This document shows positions 30,634-38,909 of a stretch of DNA of 64,000 nt, in pieces. The notes beneath the pieces are model-generated. The model searched no databases and was not told the origin of the DNA. It worked only from the letters and a program-made list of their open reading frames with translations. Within the stretch, counting starts at the first letter, position 1. The number at the start of each line of letters is the position of its first letter. The stretch comes from Lactococcus protaetiae (GTDB lineage Bacteria; Bacillota; Bacilli; Lactobacillales; Streptococcaceae): the NCBI RefSeq assembly GCF_006965445.1, contig NZ_CP041356.1:2542001-2606000 (forward strand). Reading direction: 5' to 3'. Position numbers and translations under genes: made by a program.

Positions 30634-30816
30634 TTATTTATTCCCCTTCATTGTTCGATTGAAACGATGATGCGAACGACCATAGCGGCTAATCCTCCGA
30701 TGAGGTTTATGAGCTGGAACTCCATTTTCCTCAAAGTCTTCTAACTGCTCATCTTCTTCTCTACCACTCAGAATTTCGTGAAGTTTAAGTAATTCTTCGC
30801 GTTGTTTCTCTAACAT
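30634..30816 (-). CDS. Small basic protein of unknown function
   Basis: A 60-residue protein: N-terminal helix (MLEKQREELLKLHEILSG), an acidic middle (REEDEQLEDFEENG) and a basic His/Arg-rich tail (HKPHRRISRYGRSHHRF). I do not recognise a family. GAGGGTG stands six bases before the ATG at 30816; an ATG at 30861 in frame has no ribosome site. The basic tail suggests nucleic acid binding, as inference only. Confidence 0.5.
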   Translation of the reverse strand: MLEKQREELLKLHEILSGREEDEQLEDFEENGVPAHKPHRRISRYGRSHHRFNRTMKGNK

Positions 30817-30914
30817 TTTTTCACCCTCACTTATCTCTATAAGTCCTTTCTTCTTTCTCATCTTAATATCATTATCTCATTTTTATCTTATTCATCAAAA
30901 TAATACACAACTGA

Positions 30915-30955
30915 CAAAAAAGGTTACTGACAGTTTTTCTGTCAGTAACCTTTTT
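30915..30955. terminator. Terminator made of paired CTGWCAG motifs
   Basis: Stem AAAAGGTTACTGACAG / CTGTCAGTAACCTTTT with loop TTTTT, overlapping the 3' end of the lipase-like gene. Its inner arms are the over-represented CTGACAG/CTGTCAG heptamers. Confidence 0.85.
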
Positions 30956-32273
30956 CTTTTAATTCTGAAAGCATCTGAACATAAAATTCCATTACATCAA
31001 ATCCTTTAATATTTTTACGGCTCAAGTCAATCATATCACTATGCGAGATTCCTATTTTTCCTTTTGGTCTTAATATACCTAGAAAATTTCCCCATTGCAT
31101 TGACTTCGTTGCAACAAGCCCATCATTATCACCAGCGATCGGTTTAATAAGTGCATAGCCGAGATTTAATGGAAAAGATGCTGACCGCCTTGATTTCAGC
31201 GATGAGCCAACGCTTTGATAATAGACATCTGGTGAATCTGTCATTTTTCTATTTAACTGTCCACAGCGTTCAGGGGTCAGCTCTTTGATTGACTCAACAA
31301 AATCACACTGAGTATCTCCCAATCTCATAAATATATTCGAATACTTATTGCCTATTTTTGTCACAATTTTTTCTGGCGTCATGGATAATACTCTCCCTGC
31401 TAAATCCGAACCATAGTGTGGACTATTGATTGTCGTAAGACTTGCCACATAAGGAGCGAGCCCTAACACAGATATAGCATACCGACTATCAATTCCCCCT
31501 TTTGAATGTGCGATGATATTCACTTTGTTTGCGCCAGTCTGAGCAAGTATACTCAAAATTTTATCTCTAATTTGTATCGCAGCTTGCTCAACAGGAATGG
31601 ATGATTCATGTTCTCCATAAAATATTTGCGCTCCGTTATCTTCAAGCGCCTCAGGGATTCTTCCCCAATAATTAAATATTTCCCAATCTCTAAAAAATAT
31701 TCCATGTACCATAACAATTGGATACTTTGTTTTGCAAACTTGTTTTTCTTTGCGCTTTTGATTGAGGACATATTTTTGATTATCAAATATGAGTTCCTGT
31801 TTTATTTTCACAGCTGCAAAGGTCGAAAAGATACTGTTAAAAAATGGCATCCACCAAAAAGACAATAAAGCAATTCTGAGCAAAAGACCAATTTGTCGTG
31901 ATATTGTAAAACTTCTTATCAAGCCGTTAATAACTAAAAAGTAGCACAATAAAAGACTCACAGCAAAATTAGTTAAAAATATCACCCAGTGTATTGGATA
32001 GATTGTTATTATAGAGAGGTATATTAAAGCTTGAACCGAAAAGACTACTGCAGATGCTTGCAAAATATCATAGCAAGCACTTAATTTAGTTAATTTTTCT
32101 GCTGGATATTCCGTGGTTCGAGGATTAAAATTATAAAAAAAGTAAAATAAGGTTAGCACAATTCCTATTAAACCTTTAACATAAAAAGCTCCATTGAATC
32201 TTGTTAAAATGATGACTTGATTGACTGATAAAATTAGAAGAAACCAAAATAATATTTTTTTGAGTATTATCAT
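30942..32273 (-). CDS. Membrane-anchored alpha/beta hydrolase (lipase-like)
   Basis: A 443-residue protein. Residues 1-165 hold about five hydrophobic segments. Residues ~180-440 form a lipase-type alpha/beta hydrolase: oxyanion-hole region PIVMVHGIFFRDW, nucleophile elbow IAHSKGGIDSRY, and INSPHYGSDLAG, as in triacylglycerol lipase or PGAP1-like enzymes. A late Asp (GDNDGLV) and His (ISHSD) can complete the triad. The substrate is unknown, probably a lipid or acyl ester at the membrane. It is monocistronic; downstream is a strong terminator. Confidence 0.75.
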   Translation of the reverse strand: MIILKKILFWFLLILSVNQVIILTRFNGAFYVKGLIGIVLTLFYFFYNFNPRTTEYPAEKLTKLSACYDILQASAVVFSVQALIYLSIITIYPIHWVIFLTNFAVSLLLCYFLVINGLIRSFTISRQIGLLLRIALLSFWWMPFFNSIFSTFAAVKIKQELIFDNQKYVLNQKRKEKQVCKTKYPIVMVHGIFFRDWEIFNYWGRIPEALEDNGAQIFYGEHESSIPVEQAAIQIRDKILSILAQTGANKVNIIAHSKGGIDSRYAISVLGLAPYVASLTTINSPHYGSDLAGRVLSMTPEKIVTKIGNKYSNIFMRLGDTQCDFVESIKELTPERCGQLNRKMTDSPDVYYQSVGSSLKSRRSASFPLNLGYALIKPIAGDNDGLVATKSMQWGNFLGILRPKGKIGISHSDMIDLSRKNIKGFDVMEFYVQMLSELKEKGY

Positions 32274-32299
32274 ACTTTAACTATAACAAAAACAAAGTA

Positions 32300-32328
32300 A
32301 AAAATCCCTGATAATCAGGAATTTTCTA
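32300..32328 (-). terminator. Terminator after pflA
   Basis: Minus-strand stem AAATTCCTGA / TCAGGGATTT with loop TTA, followed by a T run. Confidence 0.8.
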
Positions 32329-32331
32329 ATA

Positions 32332-33122
32332 TTATCTAATTCTTTGTAAATAGTCTTGGTAGGACTCCGTATCCATCACTTCTTTAGCATTGTGAACACG
32401 ATCTTTTGTTGGTGGTTTTACACCTTCTAAAGGATATTTCCAGCCCAATTCTCGCCATTTGAATTCACCCATTGTATGGTAAGGAAGTATTTCAAATTTC
32501 AAAACATTTTTGAGTGTTTTGACAAACTCACCAAGCTTTATCAAGTCTTCATCATAGTCTGTTTCTCCTGGAACGAGGACATGACGAATCCACATTGCTT
32601 GCCCACGGTCTGAAAGATATTGAGCAAAGTCAAGAATGTTATCTACTTTATTTGCAGTTAAATCTTTGTGACGTTCAGGATTAATCTCTTTCAAATCTAA
32701 CAAAACAAGGTCAGTATAATCTAATAACTCTGCGATATGTTCCGTCACATAGTCATCTGTCATATAGGGTTGCCCTGCGGTATCTAGTGTTGTATGAACT
32801 CCAAGAGACTTCGCTACTTTGAAAAGAGCAGTCACAAAATCAATTTGAAGGAGCGCCTCACCACCTGATACAGTAATTCCGCCCTTTTCCCCCAAAAACC
32901 TCTGAACCGTAAAGCTTCGTCCATGACATCGCCCACTGTTCTCACAGTAGCTTTGTCAGATTTCATCGCCCAAGTGTCTGGATTATGGCAGTATTTGCAA
33001 CGCATCCGACAACCTTGAACAAAGACAATGAAACGCACACCAGGTCCGTCAACTGAACCAAAAGATTCGGTGGAGTGGATTAACCCTGTCACTTGTTTAA
33101 GCTCTTCTATATTTTCAGACAT
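32332..33122 (-). pseudogene. pflA: Pyruvate formate-lyase activating enzyme, one-base frameshift
   Basis: A radical-SAM activase that makes the glycyl radical on pyruvate formate-lyase under anaerobiosis. The N-terminal frame has [16 protein letters not shown] and the cluster motif [11 protein letters not shown]; the second frame continues with [13 protein letters not shown] and KEINPERH. Adding one G to the run of five (plus-strand CCCCC at 32889-32893) gives [14 protein letters not shown] and a 263-residue protein of normal length. Loss of this enzyme would cripple mixed-acid fermentation, so a consensus error is likely. AAGGAGAAG precedes the ATG. Confidence 0.9.
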
Positions 33123-33134
33123 ACTCTTCTCCTT

Positions 33135-33620
33135 TAGATATAAGAAAGGTCCCTCCAGAAATTACGAAAGCAAAGAAAACTAAAGCAGCGCTCAATTATC
33201 TGAGCTTCAGTCGTTAGTCATTTGTATCGCTTCTTTTTTCGAAATTTCTAACCTTTTCTCACCCAATTGACTAATATACTATTTAACTTCCAAAAGACAC
33301 TTTTTATACTAGTTCATCTACCGAATCTGCTGCCTTGCGACGAAAGAGAAAAGCGTAGCTTTTCTTATTCGCAACCTTGACGCATTGCGTCAAGCACAAG
33401 AGATGGTTTGCGTGAAACGAAACCTTTAATTTCTAAACCGTTTAGAAATTAAACAGTATTAGAAATTAAAATTTGCGTCTTGCTTTGCACCCATATTTAG
33501 TAATAAAGATAACCTCAGTATCATTATTATAAAGATATTGGAGTGGACAGACTCACTCATTCGGAAGTCATTTATACCTTATATCATACCGCATTCGGCG
33601 ATATTTGGCAAATTAAATCA
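33135..33620. repeat. Intergenic region with hairpins and shared modules
   Basis: No gene seen. It contains two perfect hairpins (GAAAAGC gta GCTTTTC near 33355; CTTGACGC att GCGTCAAG near 33378) and the AATTTCTAAA / TTTAGAAATT dyad followed by AAACAGTATTAG (about 33429-33465). That dyad recurs at 37206 and 41783. The module 'tactagttcatct' at about 33308 is shared with the 36.8 and 41.9 kb regions. Confidence 0.6.
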
Positions 33621-33652
33621 TAAAAGCTCCTAGCAATCTAGGAGCTTTTATT
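33621..33652. terminator. Terminator after CNNM/CorC gene
   Basis: Perfect stem TAAAAGCTCCTAG / CTAGGAGCTTTTA, loop CAAT. Confidence 0.9.
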
Positions 33653-33653
33653 A

Positions 33654-34991
33654 TTATTCTTCAATTTCTTCTGGGATAACATCAAATTCAACACGAAGTT
33701 TAACAATCCGCTTTCCATCAACTTCTAAACTCGTCAATGAGAAATGGTCTTCTTCATTATCTACTTTGAAAACAATTTGTTGACCTTTTTCTGGAATTTT
33801 TCCTGTTGTTGCCAAGAAATATCCTGCAATCGTATCAACATCATTGCTCTCCAAGTGAGTGCCGAATTCTTCATTGAAATCATTCAAAGTCATTTTTCCT
33901 TGAACGACATAGAGATTTTCACCGATTTTGAACACTTCTTTTTCGGCGATATCTGTTTCATCATCAATTTCTCCGACGATTTCTTCAAGCAAATCTTCTA
34001 GAGTCACGATTCCTTCGACACCACCATATTCATTGAGTAGGATTGCCATTTGGTTCTGAGTCTTTCTCATTTGACGCATCAAGTCATCAACAAAGATTGT
34101 TTCTGGGACAAAAAGAGGTTCTTGAAGTATATCTCTAATGTTTAATTTATCAAAGCCATGTTCAAAACTGGCTCTCAAAAGTTTCTTCACATGAAGAATA
34201 CCTAATATATTGTCTTTATCATCATCATATACTGGAACACGAGAAAATGATTCCCCAAGAATAGATGTAATATTTTCATGTGTATCATCGTTGATGTCAA
34301 TCATAAAGGCATCTGTCCTAGGCACCATAATTTCACGCGCTACAAGCTCGTCCAGACTAAATACACCTGTAATCATTTCGCGCTCTGTGTCATCTAGAGC
34401 ATCATCATTTGTATTTAAAAGATATTCAATCTCATCTCTGGTCATGCTTTCATCGGCATCATCAAATTTCATGGGTGTCAATCGACTCAATAAGTTAGTG
34501 GAACTTGCTAAAAACCAAACAAATGGTTTCATTACTGCTCCGAGAAATTGAATCGGCGGTGCAACTCGCAAAGCCAACTTTTCTTTTAGGTTTTGTGCGA
34601 TTCTCTTTGGATAAAGCTCACCAAATACCAATGAAACATAGGTTAGGATAGCCAAAATGATAATCTGTGAAAGTGTGCGCGCTAAAGCTGTTCCACCCAA
34701 AAGAGGAGTCAAACGTGAGGCTAAAGCATCGGCTAGACTTGCCCCAGCCAAGATATTAATCAGGGTAATCCCTATCTGAATTGTTGATAAAAAATTACTT
34801 GGTTGGTCAAGAATTTTGACTAGGTTAATATACTTTTTGTCACCTTCACTCGCCTTTTGTTCGACCTTTGTCCGACTCAGGCTGACCATTGCCATTTCAC
34901 TGGCTGAGAAAAATGCGTTTAAAATCGTCAAGAAAATAAGTAATAAAATCTGCAAGAGTATCGATACACTCTCGGGATCAGGGTTTGACAT
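33654..34991 (-). CDS. CNNM/CorC-family transporter (hemolysin-like)
   Basis: A 445-residue membrane protein with an N-terminal DUF21 membrane domain (residues ~5-190, four helices; FSASEMAMVSLSRTKVEQ is the conserved start). Two CBS domains follow (~205-330; IMVPRTDAFM, NQMAILLNEYGG), then a C-terminal CorC/HlyC domain (~345-435). Members export or modulate Mg2+ or Co2+. It is monocistronic, downstream of a tandem hairpin-repeat array. Confidence 0.88.
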   Translation of the reverse strand: MSNPDPESVSILLQILLLIFLTILNAFFSASEMAMVSLSRTKVEQKASEGDKKYINLVKILDQPSNFLSTIQIGITLINILAGASLADALASRLTPLLGGTALARTLSQIIILAILTYVSLVFGELYPKRIAQNLKEKLALRVAPPIQFLGAVMKPFVWFLASSTNLLSRLTPMKFDDADESMTRDEIEYLLNTNDDALDDTEREMITGVFSLDELVAREIMVPRTDAFMIDINDDTHENITSILGESFSRVPVYDDDKDNILGILHVKKLLRASFEHGFDKLNIRDILQEPLFVPETIFVDDLMRQMRKTQNQMAILLNEYGGVEGIVTLEDLLEEIVGEIDDETDIAEKEVFKIGENLYVVQGKMTLNDFNEEFGTHLESNDVDTIAGYFLATTGKIPEKGQQIVFKVDNEEDHFSLTSLEVDGKRIVKLRVEFDVIPEEIEE

Positions 34992-35007
34992 TGTTGCTCC
35001 TTGAAAT

Positions 35008-35363
35008 AAGATGTGAGTCCGACTGTTTTGAACGGTTGAAAAATAAGAAAGCTAGAGGTTCTGTCACAGACAGATTCATAGTTTTATCTTTTTTCATACC
35101 TTTCAAGGAGGACGAACTCAGTTATAAGATGTGAGGGACGCTTGCCCAAAAGCGTAGCGATTTAGAAAAATGTGACTCTGTGCAAAGCACAGGTTCCATT
35201 TTATCTAATCACCTAGCTTTTAGCGTTCCGAACTCAATTTAAGTAAGATGTGGGGAAGGTTCGTACAGCACCTTTGAAAAATAGGGAAATTTTGGTTCTT
35301 CGTTAGCGCAGGTTCAAAATTTCATCTTTTTTTACAAGTTTCTAGCCTTCCGAACTTAATTAA
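35008..35363. repeat. Tandem array of three long-hairpin repeat units
   Basis: Three units of about 115 bp, each opening with AAGATGTGAG (AAGATGTGGG in unit 3) and closing with GAACTCARTT-like sequence: 35008-35124, 35125-35240 and 35243-35363. Each folds into one long imperfect hairpin. Tips differ but stay paired, for example CTGTGC/GCACAG in unit 2. The array lies in the 5' region of the CNNM/CorC gene. Confidence 0.75.
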
Positions 35364-35517
35364 ACTAAGATATAAGGTTATCCCTTGCAATCAGGGTGAA
35401 TCCCCATTAAATAAACTTTAACTTTATTGCTATGCTACTTTTTAATCTGGAAAACAACTGGATAATTTTCTAGGTTAAAAGATGTTAGATAAGATTTATT
35501 ATATCATATTTTTGTTA

Positions 35518-36630
35518 TTATTTTGAAAGAATTCTGCGTTGTTCTTTGTGATTTTGATAGAGACTATTAAGGAATTTTACAATTTCTTTGACCAGACAGT
35601 AGGCTGGCACTGCAATAATCATGCCGATAATTCCATATAAGCTTCCTGAAATCAGCATGAGTACCATCACTGTGACTGGGTGAACTTTAACTGCTGACCC
35701 AACAATTTTAGGATAGACGAGATTTCCATCAAGTTGTTGGAGAATCAAAACGTATGCAACGGCAATTAATGCTGTCCACGGATGATTGAAAGCAACAGTG
35801 AAGACCATTGGTAGAACACCGATATATGGTCCTGCATATGGAATCAAGTTGGTAATTCCTGCGAAAAGTGCAAAGAGGAATGCGTAAGGAATACCCATAA
35901 TCAAATATCCGATAAAAACGAAAATGAAAACTAAAAGTGCGTCAAGTGCGACACCCGAAATATATCGTGAAATGGTCCGGTTCATATTTTCAAGTAATTC
36001 AAAAATATTGAGTTTGTCTTCTTTCAAGACATTTTTGCGTAAAAACGGAAGAATTTTTTCTCCATCTTTTAACATGTAAAAAAGTAAGATTGGCACCAAA
36101 ATCATAACCATAACAATGCTTGTAATAATGCTTACCAGACTTCCGACACTTATTGTAATGCTATTTAAAAGGTTATGGAGAATGTCTGTGTAAGAGATAT
36201 TCAGGCGATCAACCAAGCTATTAACGTCAATTTGTTGGTAAAGTTGAGAAAATCTTGGATTATGTTGAAGATTTTCAATCCATGTTCTCACTTCTGGATA
36301 AATCCGTGTACTTGCGTTGATAAGCCCTGTTAGTTGCGCTACAATGCTTGGAATAACTGAGGCAATAGCATAAAAAATCATTGCTGCAATGAGAATAAGT
36401 ACGATAAAAATCCCAAAGACTTTTCTGATTTTTAACTTTTTCTCCATGAATATTACGACAGGATTGAAGACATAGTATAAGAAACCTGAAATAATAAATG
36501 GGATAAATAATAGTGCTAATAAGGTTTTAATCGGTTGAAAGACGAATTGGATTTGGGTCAGTAGAAAAATTAATAAGGCTACAGCCAAAATCTCAATTGT
36601 CCAAAAAAATAATTTACTATTTTTAAACAT
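35518..36630 (-). CDS. AI-2E family transporter (PerM/YdbI-like)
   Basis: A 370-residue membrane protein with about eight hydrophobic segments and the family pattern: two N-terminal helices pairs, a soluble middle (about residues 85-150), then GYLIMGIPYAFLFALFAGITNLIPYAGPYIG and a C-terminal AVPAYCLVKE segment. The family was named after E. coli TqsA, an autoinducer-2 exporter, but many members move other solutes. No operon partner; repeat DNA lies on both sides. Confidence 0.82.
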   Translation of the reverse strand: MFKNSKLFFWTIEILAVALLIFLLTQIQFVFQPIKTLLALLFIPFIISGFLYYVFNPVVIFMEKKLKIRKVFGIFIVLILIAAMIFYAIASVIPSIVAQLTGLINASTRIYPEVRTWIENLQHNPRFSQLYQQIDVNSLVDRLNISYTDILHNLLNSITISVGSLVSIITSIVMVMILVPILLFYMLKDGEKILPFLRKNVLKEDKLNIFELLENMNRTISRYISGVALDALLVFIFVFIGYLIMGIPYAFLFALFAGITNLIPYAGPYIGVLPMVFTVAFNHPWTALIAVAYVLILQQLDGNLVYPKIVGSAVKVHPVTVMVLMLISGSLYGIIGMIIAVPAYCLVKEIVKFLNSLYQNHKEQRRILSK

Positions 36631-37449
36631 AAATTCCTATATTTTCTTTGTTTGGACGAGTGATAGTGGTGAGATAAAGGTGAATAATTTTGTCAGCATA
36701 CTGACAGAATTTTTATTCGTCAATTTCATGCTCGCGTGAGCCACGTGAAACTGTCAGTATGCTGACAAGTTTCTTATATTAGTTCATCTCTAAACAATAC
36801 AGTTATTTAGTAGTTGAACTGCAAATATACTGCCTTTTGCTGCCGTAGAGTCTAGTTGCTTCAGCAACTAGACTTCTCGGACAGGGTGAGCTCATATCTT
36901 TGATGTTAAGCAGACTGTTCGTACAGGTCGCTTAGTTGTTACACCTAGAGGTTGTACCCTCTTACAAATTTCGCTTGTTAAGCAAACAACCACTTCGCCT
37001 TGCTGCTTTAGCAGATTGCGATTTGAGCTTGCTCCCTTAATAGGATCTAAAGCAGCAACGGATATGCTAGTTGTTTCACCTAGTGTCTTAGGTGAAATCG
37101 GAAGCGGAGATAGAGCGAATGCCTCTATCGTTGTCAGCTCTGCTGACTTACGAATAGAGGACAAATGTTCTACGGATACCCGTGGTGCATCGACAACGTA
37201 GCGGAGTAATTTCTAAAAACATTTTAGAAATTAAACAGTACTAGAACAATTTTCAAGCTATTTATATTATAATAAATCAAAGACTATTAAGCAATCTTTG
37301 ATTTTTATGCTAAGACGTTAAATGAGAAAAGTATTGCTTTTTCCAATCGTCGCAAGGCAGTATAACTACCGTTCACGTAGCTAAATGACTAAAATCGTTT
37401 AGAAATTAACTTGTATAAAAATGATGAGGTCAATTCTGTTTTTGAGAAA
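36631..37449. repeat. Long mosaic repeat region
   Basis: No gene seen. It contains two CTGTCAG-type inverted pairs with four-base spacers (about 36691 and 36751), then a segment (36778-36842) whose reverse complement recurs at 41875-41940. It also has modules shared with 10.2 and 13.7 kb ('gctagttgtt'), and the AATTTCTAAA...TTTAGAAATT dyad with AAACAGTACTAG (about 37206-37245). A second partial dyad is at about 37395. Confidence 0.65.
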
Positions 37450-37478
37450 TTGAGCTGACTTCATGCTAATGTTATAAA
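37450..37478 (+). promoter_or_regulatory. Promoter of GNAT gene
   Basis: TTGAGC (37450-37455), 17-base spacer, TATAAA (37473-37478), with TG one base upstream of the -10 (extended -10). It predicts a short leader of about 20 bases. Confidence 0.6.
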
Positions 37479-37503
37479 TTATTAGAAAGCTCTCCCTAAA
37501 TTT

Positions 37504-37944
37504 ATGGAAATTAAAATCACTCGTGATACAATGTCTGACATTTATTTTGATGCGTTACGTATTCGAAATCAGGTTTTTGTCAAAGAACAAGGTGTTCCTT
37601 ATGAGTTAGAAGTTGAAAACCCTGTTGAGGAGGCTTCTGCTGTCCACTTTGTGCTTTATATTGATGGCAAAGCCTATGGTACGGTTAGACTCCTTGCTGA
37701 CTTGGACAAAAAATCGGGACTAATTCAACGCATGGCGATTCTTAAAGAAGGACGTGGCAAGGGATACGCTAATGTTTTACTATGTCAACTTACAGAATTT
37801 GCAAAGTCTTCAAACATTGATATACTTGAATTGCACGCACAACTCTCCGCTCGTGGTCTCTATGCTAAACATGGTTTTTCTGAGGTGGGACAAGTTTTTG
37901 AAGAGGCAGGTATTCAGCATATTACTATGGAAAAAGCGCTCTGA
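37504..37944 (+). CDS. GNAT family N-acetyltransferase
   Basis: A 146-residue cytoplasmic acetyltransferase. The N-terminal strand-helix has RNQVFVKEQGVPYELE, then VHFVLYIDGKAYGTVRLL. The acetyl-CoA loop is QRMAILKEGRGKGYANVLL (motif A), followed by LHAQLSARGLYAKHGF. This resembles the YitI/ElaA-like group. The acceptor is unknown. It is convergent with the UDG-like gene, with a CTGTCAGCACTGACAG hairpin between them. Confidence 0.85.
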   Translation: MEIKITRDTMSDIYFDALRIRNQVFVKEQGVPYELEVENPVEEASAVHFVLYIDGKAYGTVRLLADLDKKSGLIQRMAILKEGRGKGYANVLLCQLTEFAKSSNIDILELHAQLSARGLYAKHGFSEVGQVFEEAGIQHITMEKAL

Positions 37945-37970
37945 TGAGTGCTTCTTGACTTCTAAAAACT

Positions 37971-37986
37971 CTGTCAGCACTGACAG
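37971..37986. terminator. CTGTCAG inverted pair between convergent genes
   Basis: 16-bp dyad CTGTCAGCACTGACAG between two convergent genes. Position suggests a terminator, but the T tracts are weak. Confidence 0.4.
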
Positions 37987-37988
37987 AA

Positions 37989-38573
37989 TCACTTTGTCAT
38001 AATTTCTTGAACAATTCTCCTCAACTCTGGTAAAACTTCGGGTTCAAACCAATCATTCTTAGCCATCCAAATATTATTACGTGGGCTGGGATGAACAAGC
38101 GGAAAGTATTGAGGAAGATAAGATTTAAAATTGCGGATAACATCCGTTGTTTTTTCTTTTGAAGACAAATGCAAATAATATTTTTGGGCATAAGAACCAA
38201 TCAAGACTAAAAGCTCCATCTCAGGCATTTCATCCAATAATAGTTGATGCCATTTTTCAGCAAAGCCCTTGCGTGGTGGTAAGTCGCCTGATTTTCCTTT
38301 ACCTGGAAAGTAAAAATCCATCGGAATAATCGCAAGTTTATTGGAATGATAAAAAGTTTCACGATCAATTCCCGTCCATTCGCGCAAACGGTCTCCAGAA
38401 GGGTCATTCCAATACATCCCGCTTTCCTGAGCCCGTATGCCTGGTGCTTGACCTATCAGGCAAATCCGTGCTTCTTTATGGATCGAATAAAGTGGTTCAA
38501 TCCCGTTTGCCGTATATTCCGCATTTTGTGGATCTGCTTTTATTGCCTCAAAAATTTCTTGAAATTTATCCAT
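37989..38573 (-). CDS. Uracil-DNA glycosylase family protein
   Basis: A 194-residue protein of the UDG superfamily, which excises damaged bases. Landmarks: ARICLIGQAPGIRAQESG (water-activating motif region), YWNDPSGDRLREW, LLVLIGSYAQKYYL and VHPSPRNN (C-terminal loop with His). This HPSPRN form is typical of bacterial UDG-like proteins distinct from Ung. GGTGG precedes the ATG at 38573, so a TTG seven codons upstream is not needed. Actual glycosylase activity is family inference. Confidence 0.8.
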   Translation of the reverse strand: MDKFQEIFEAIKADPQNAEYTANGIEPLYSIHKEARICLIGQAPGIRAQESGMYWNDPSGDRLREWTGIDRETFYHSNKLAIIPMDFYFPGKGKSGDLPPRKGFAEKWHQLLLDEMPEMELLVLIGSYAQKYYLHLSSKEKTTDVIRNFKSYLPQYFPLVHPSPRNNIWMAKNDWFEPEVLPELRRIVQEIMTK

Positions 38574-38594
38574 TTCCCACCTTTTTCTCTGCAA

Positions 38595-38909
38595 ATCATC
38601 CTTTTATCAAAGCTGTCAGTACGTTGACAGCTTTATACGATTCACACAAACATGAAATCAACTGATAAAACTTCTGTCAGTATACTGACAAACTTATCAA
38701 AGCAAGTCCCTAGAAGATAAAGCAGTACTATCTCCGCTTCGCTACAGTGTGACCTCATATCGAAGAATGTTGCGTACAGGTCGCTTAGTTGTTACATCTA
38801 GAGGTTGTGCCCTAAATTCAGTGGTGAGTTGCTCTTTTCTCTAGTCGCTGAAGCGACTAGAGAAAATGGACAAATGTTTTACGAAACTCCCACTGAATAA
38901 GTCTTGACT
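38595..38909. repeat. Repeat region downstream of uvrA
   Basis: No gene seen. It contains two CTGTCAG-type inverted pairs (about 38619 and 38675), the 'tatctccgcttcgctac' and 'gcttagttgttaca' modules, a TAGTCGCT / AGCGACTA hairpin (about 38842-38860), and the start of the 47-bp repeat (38868-38914) that overlaps the uvrA stop codon. Confidence 0.65.
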
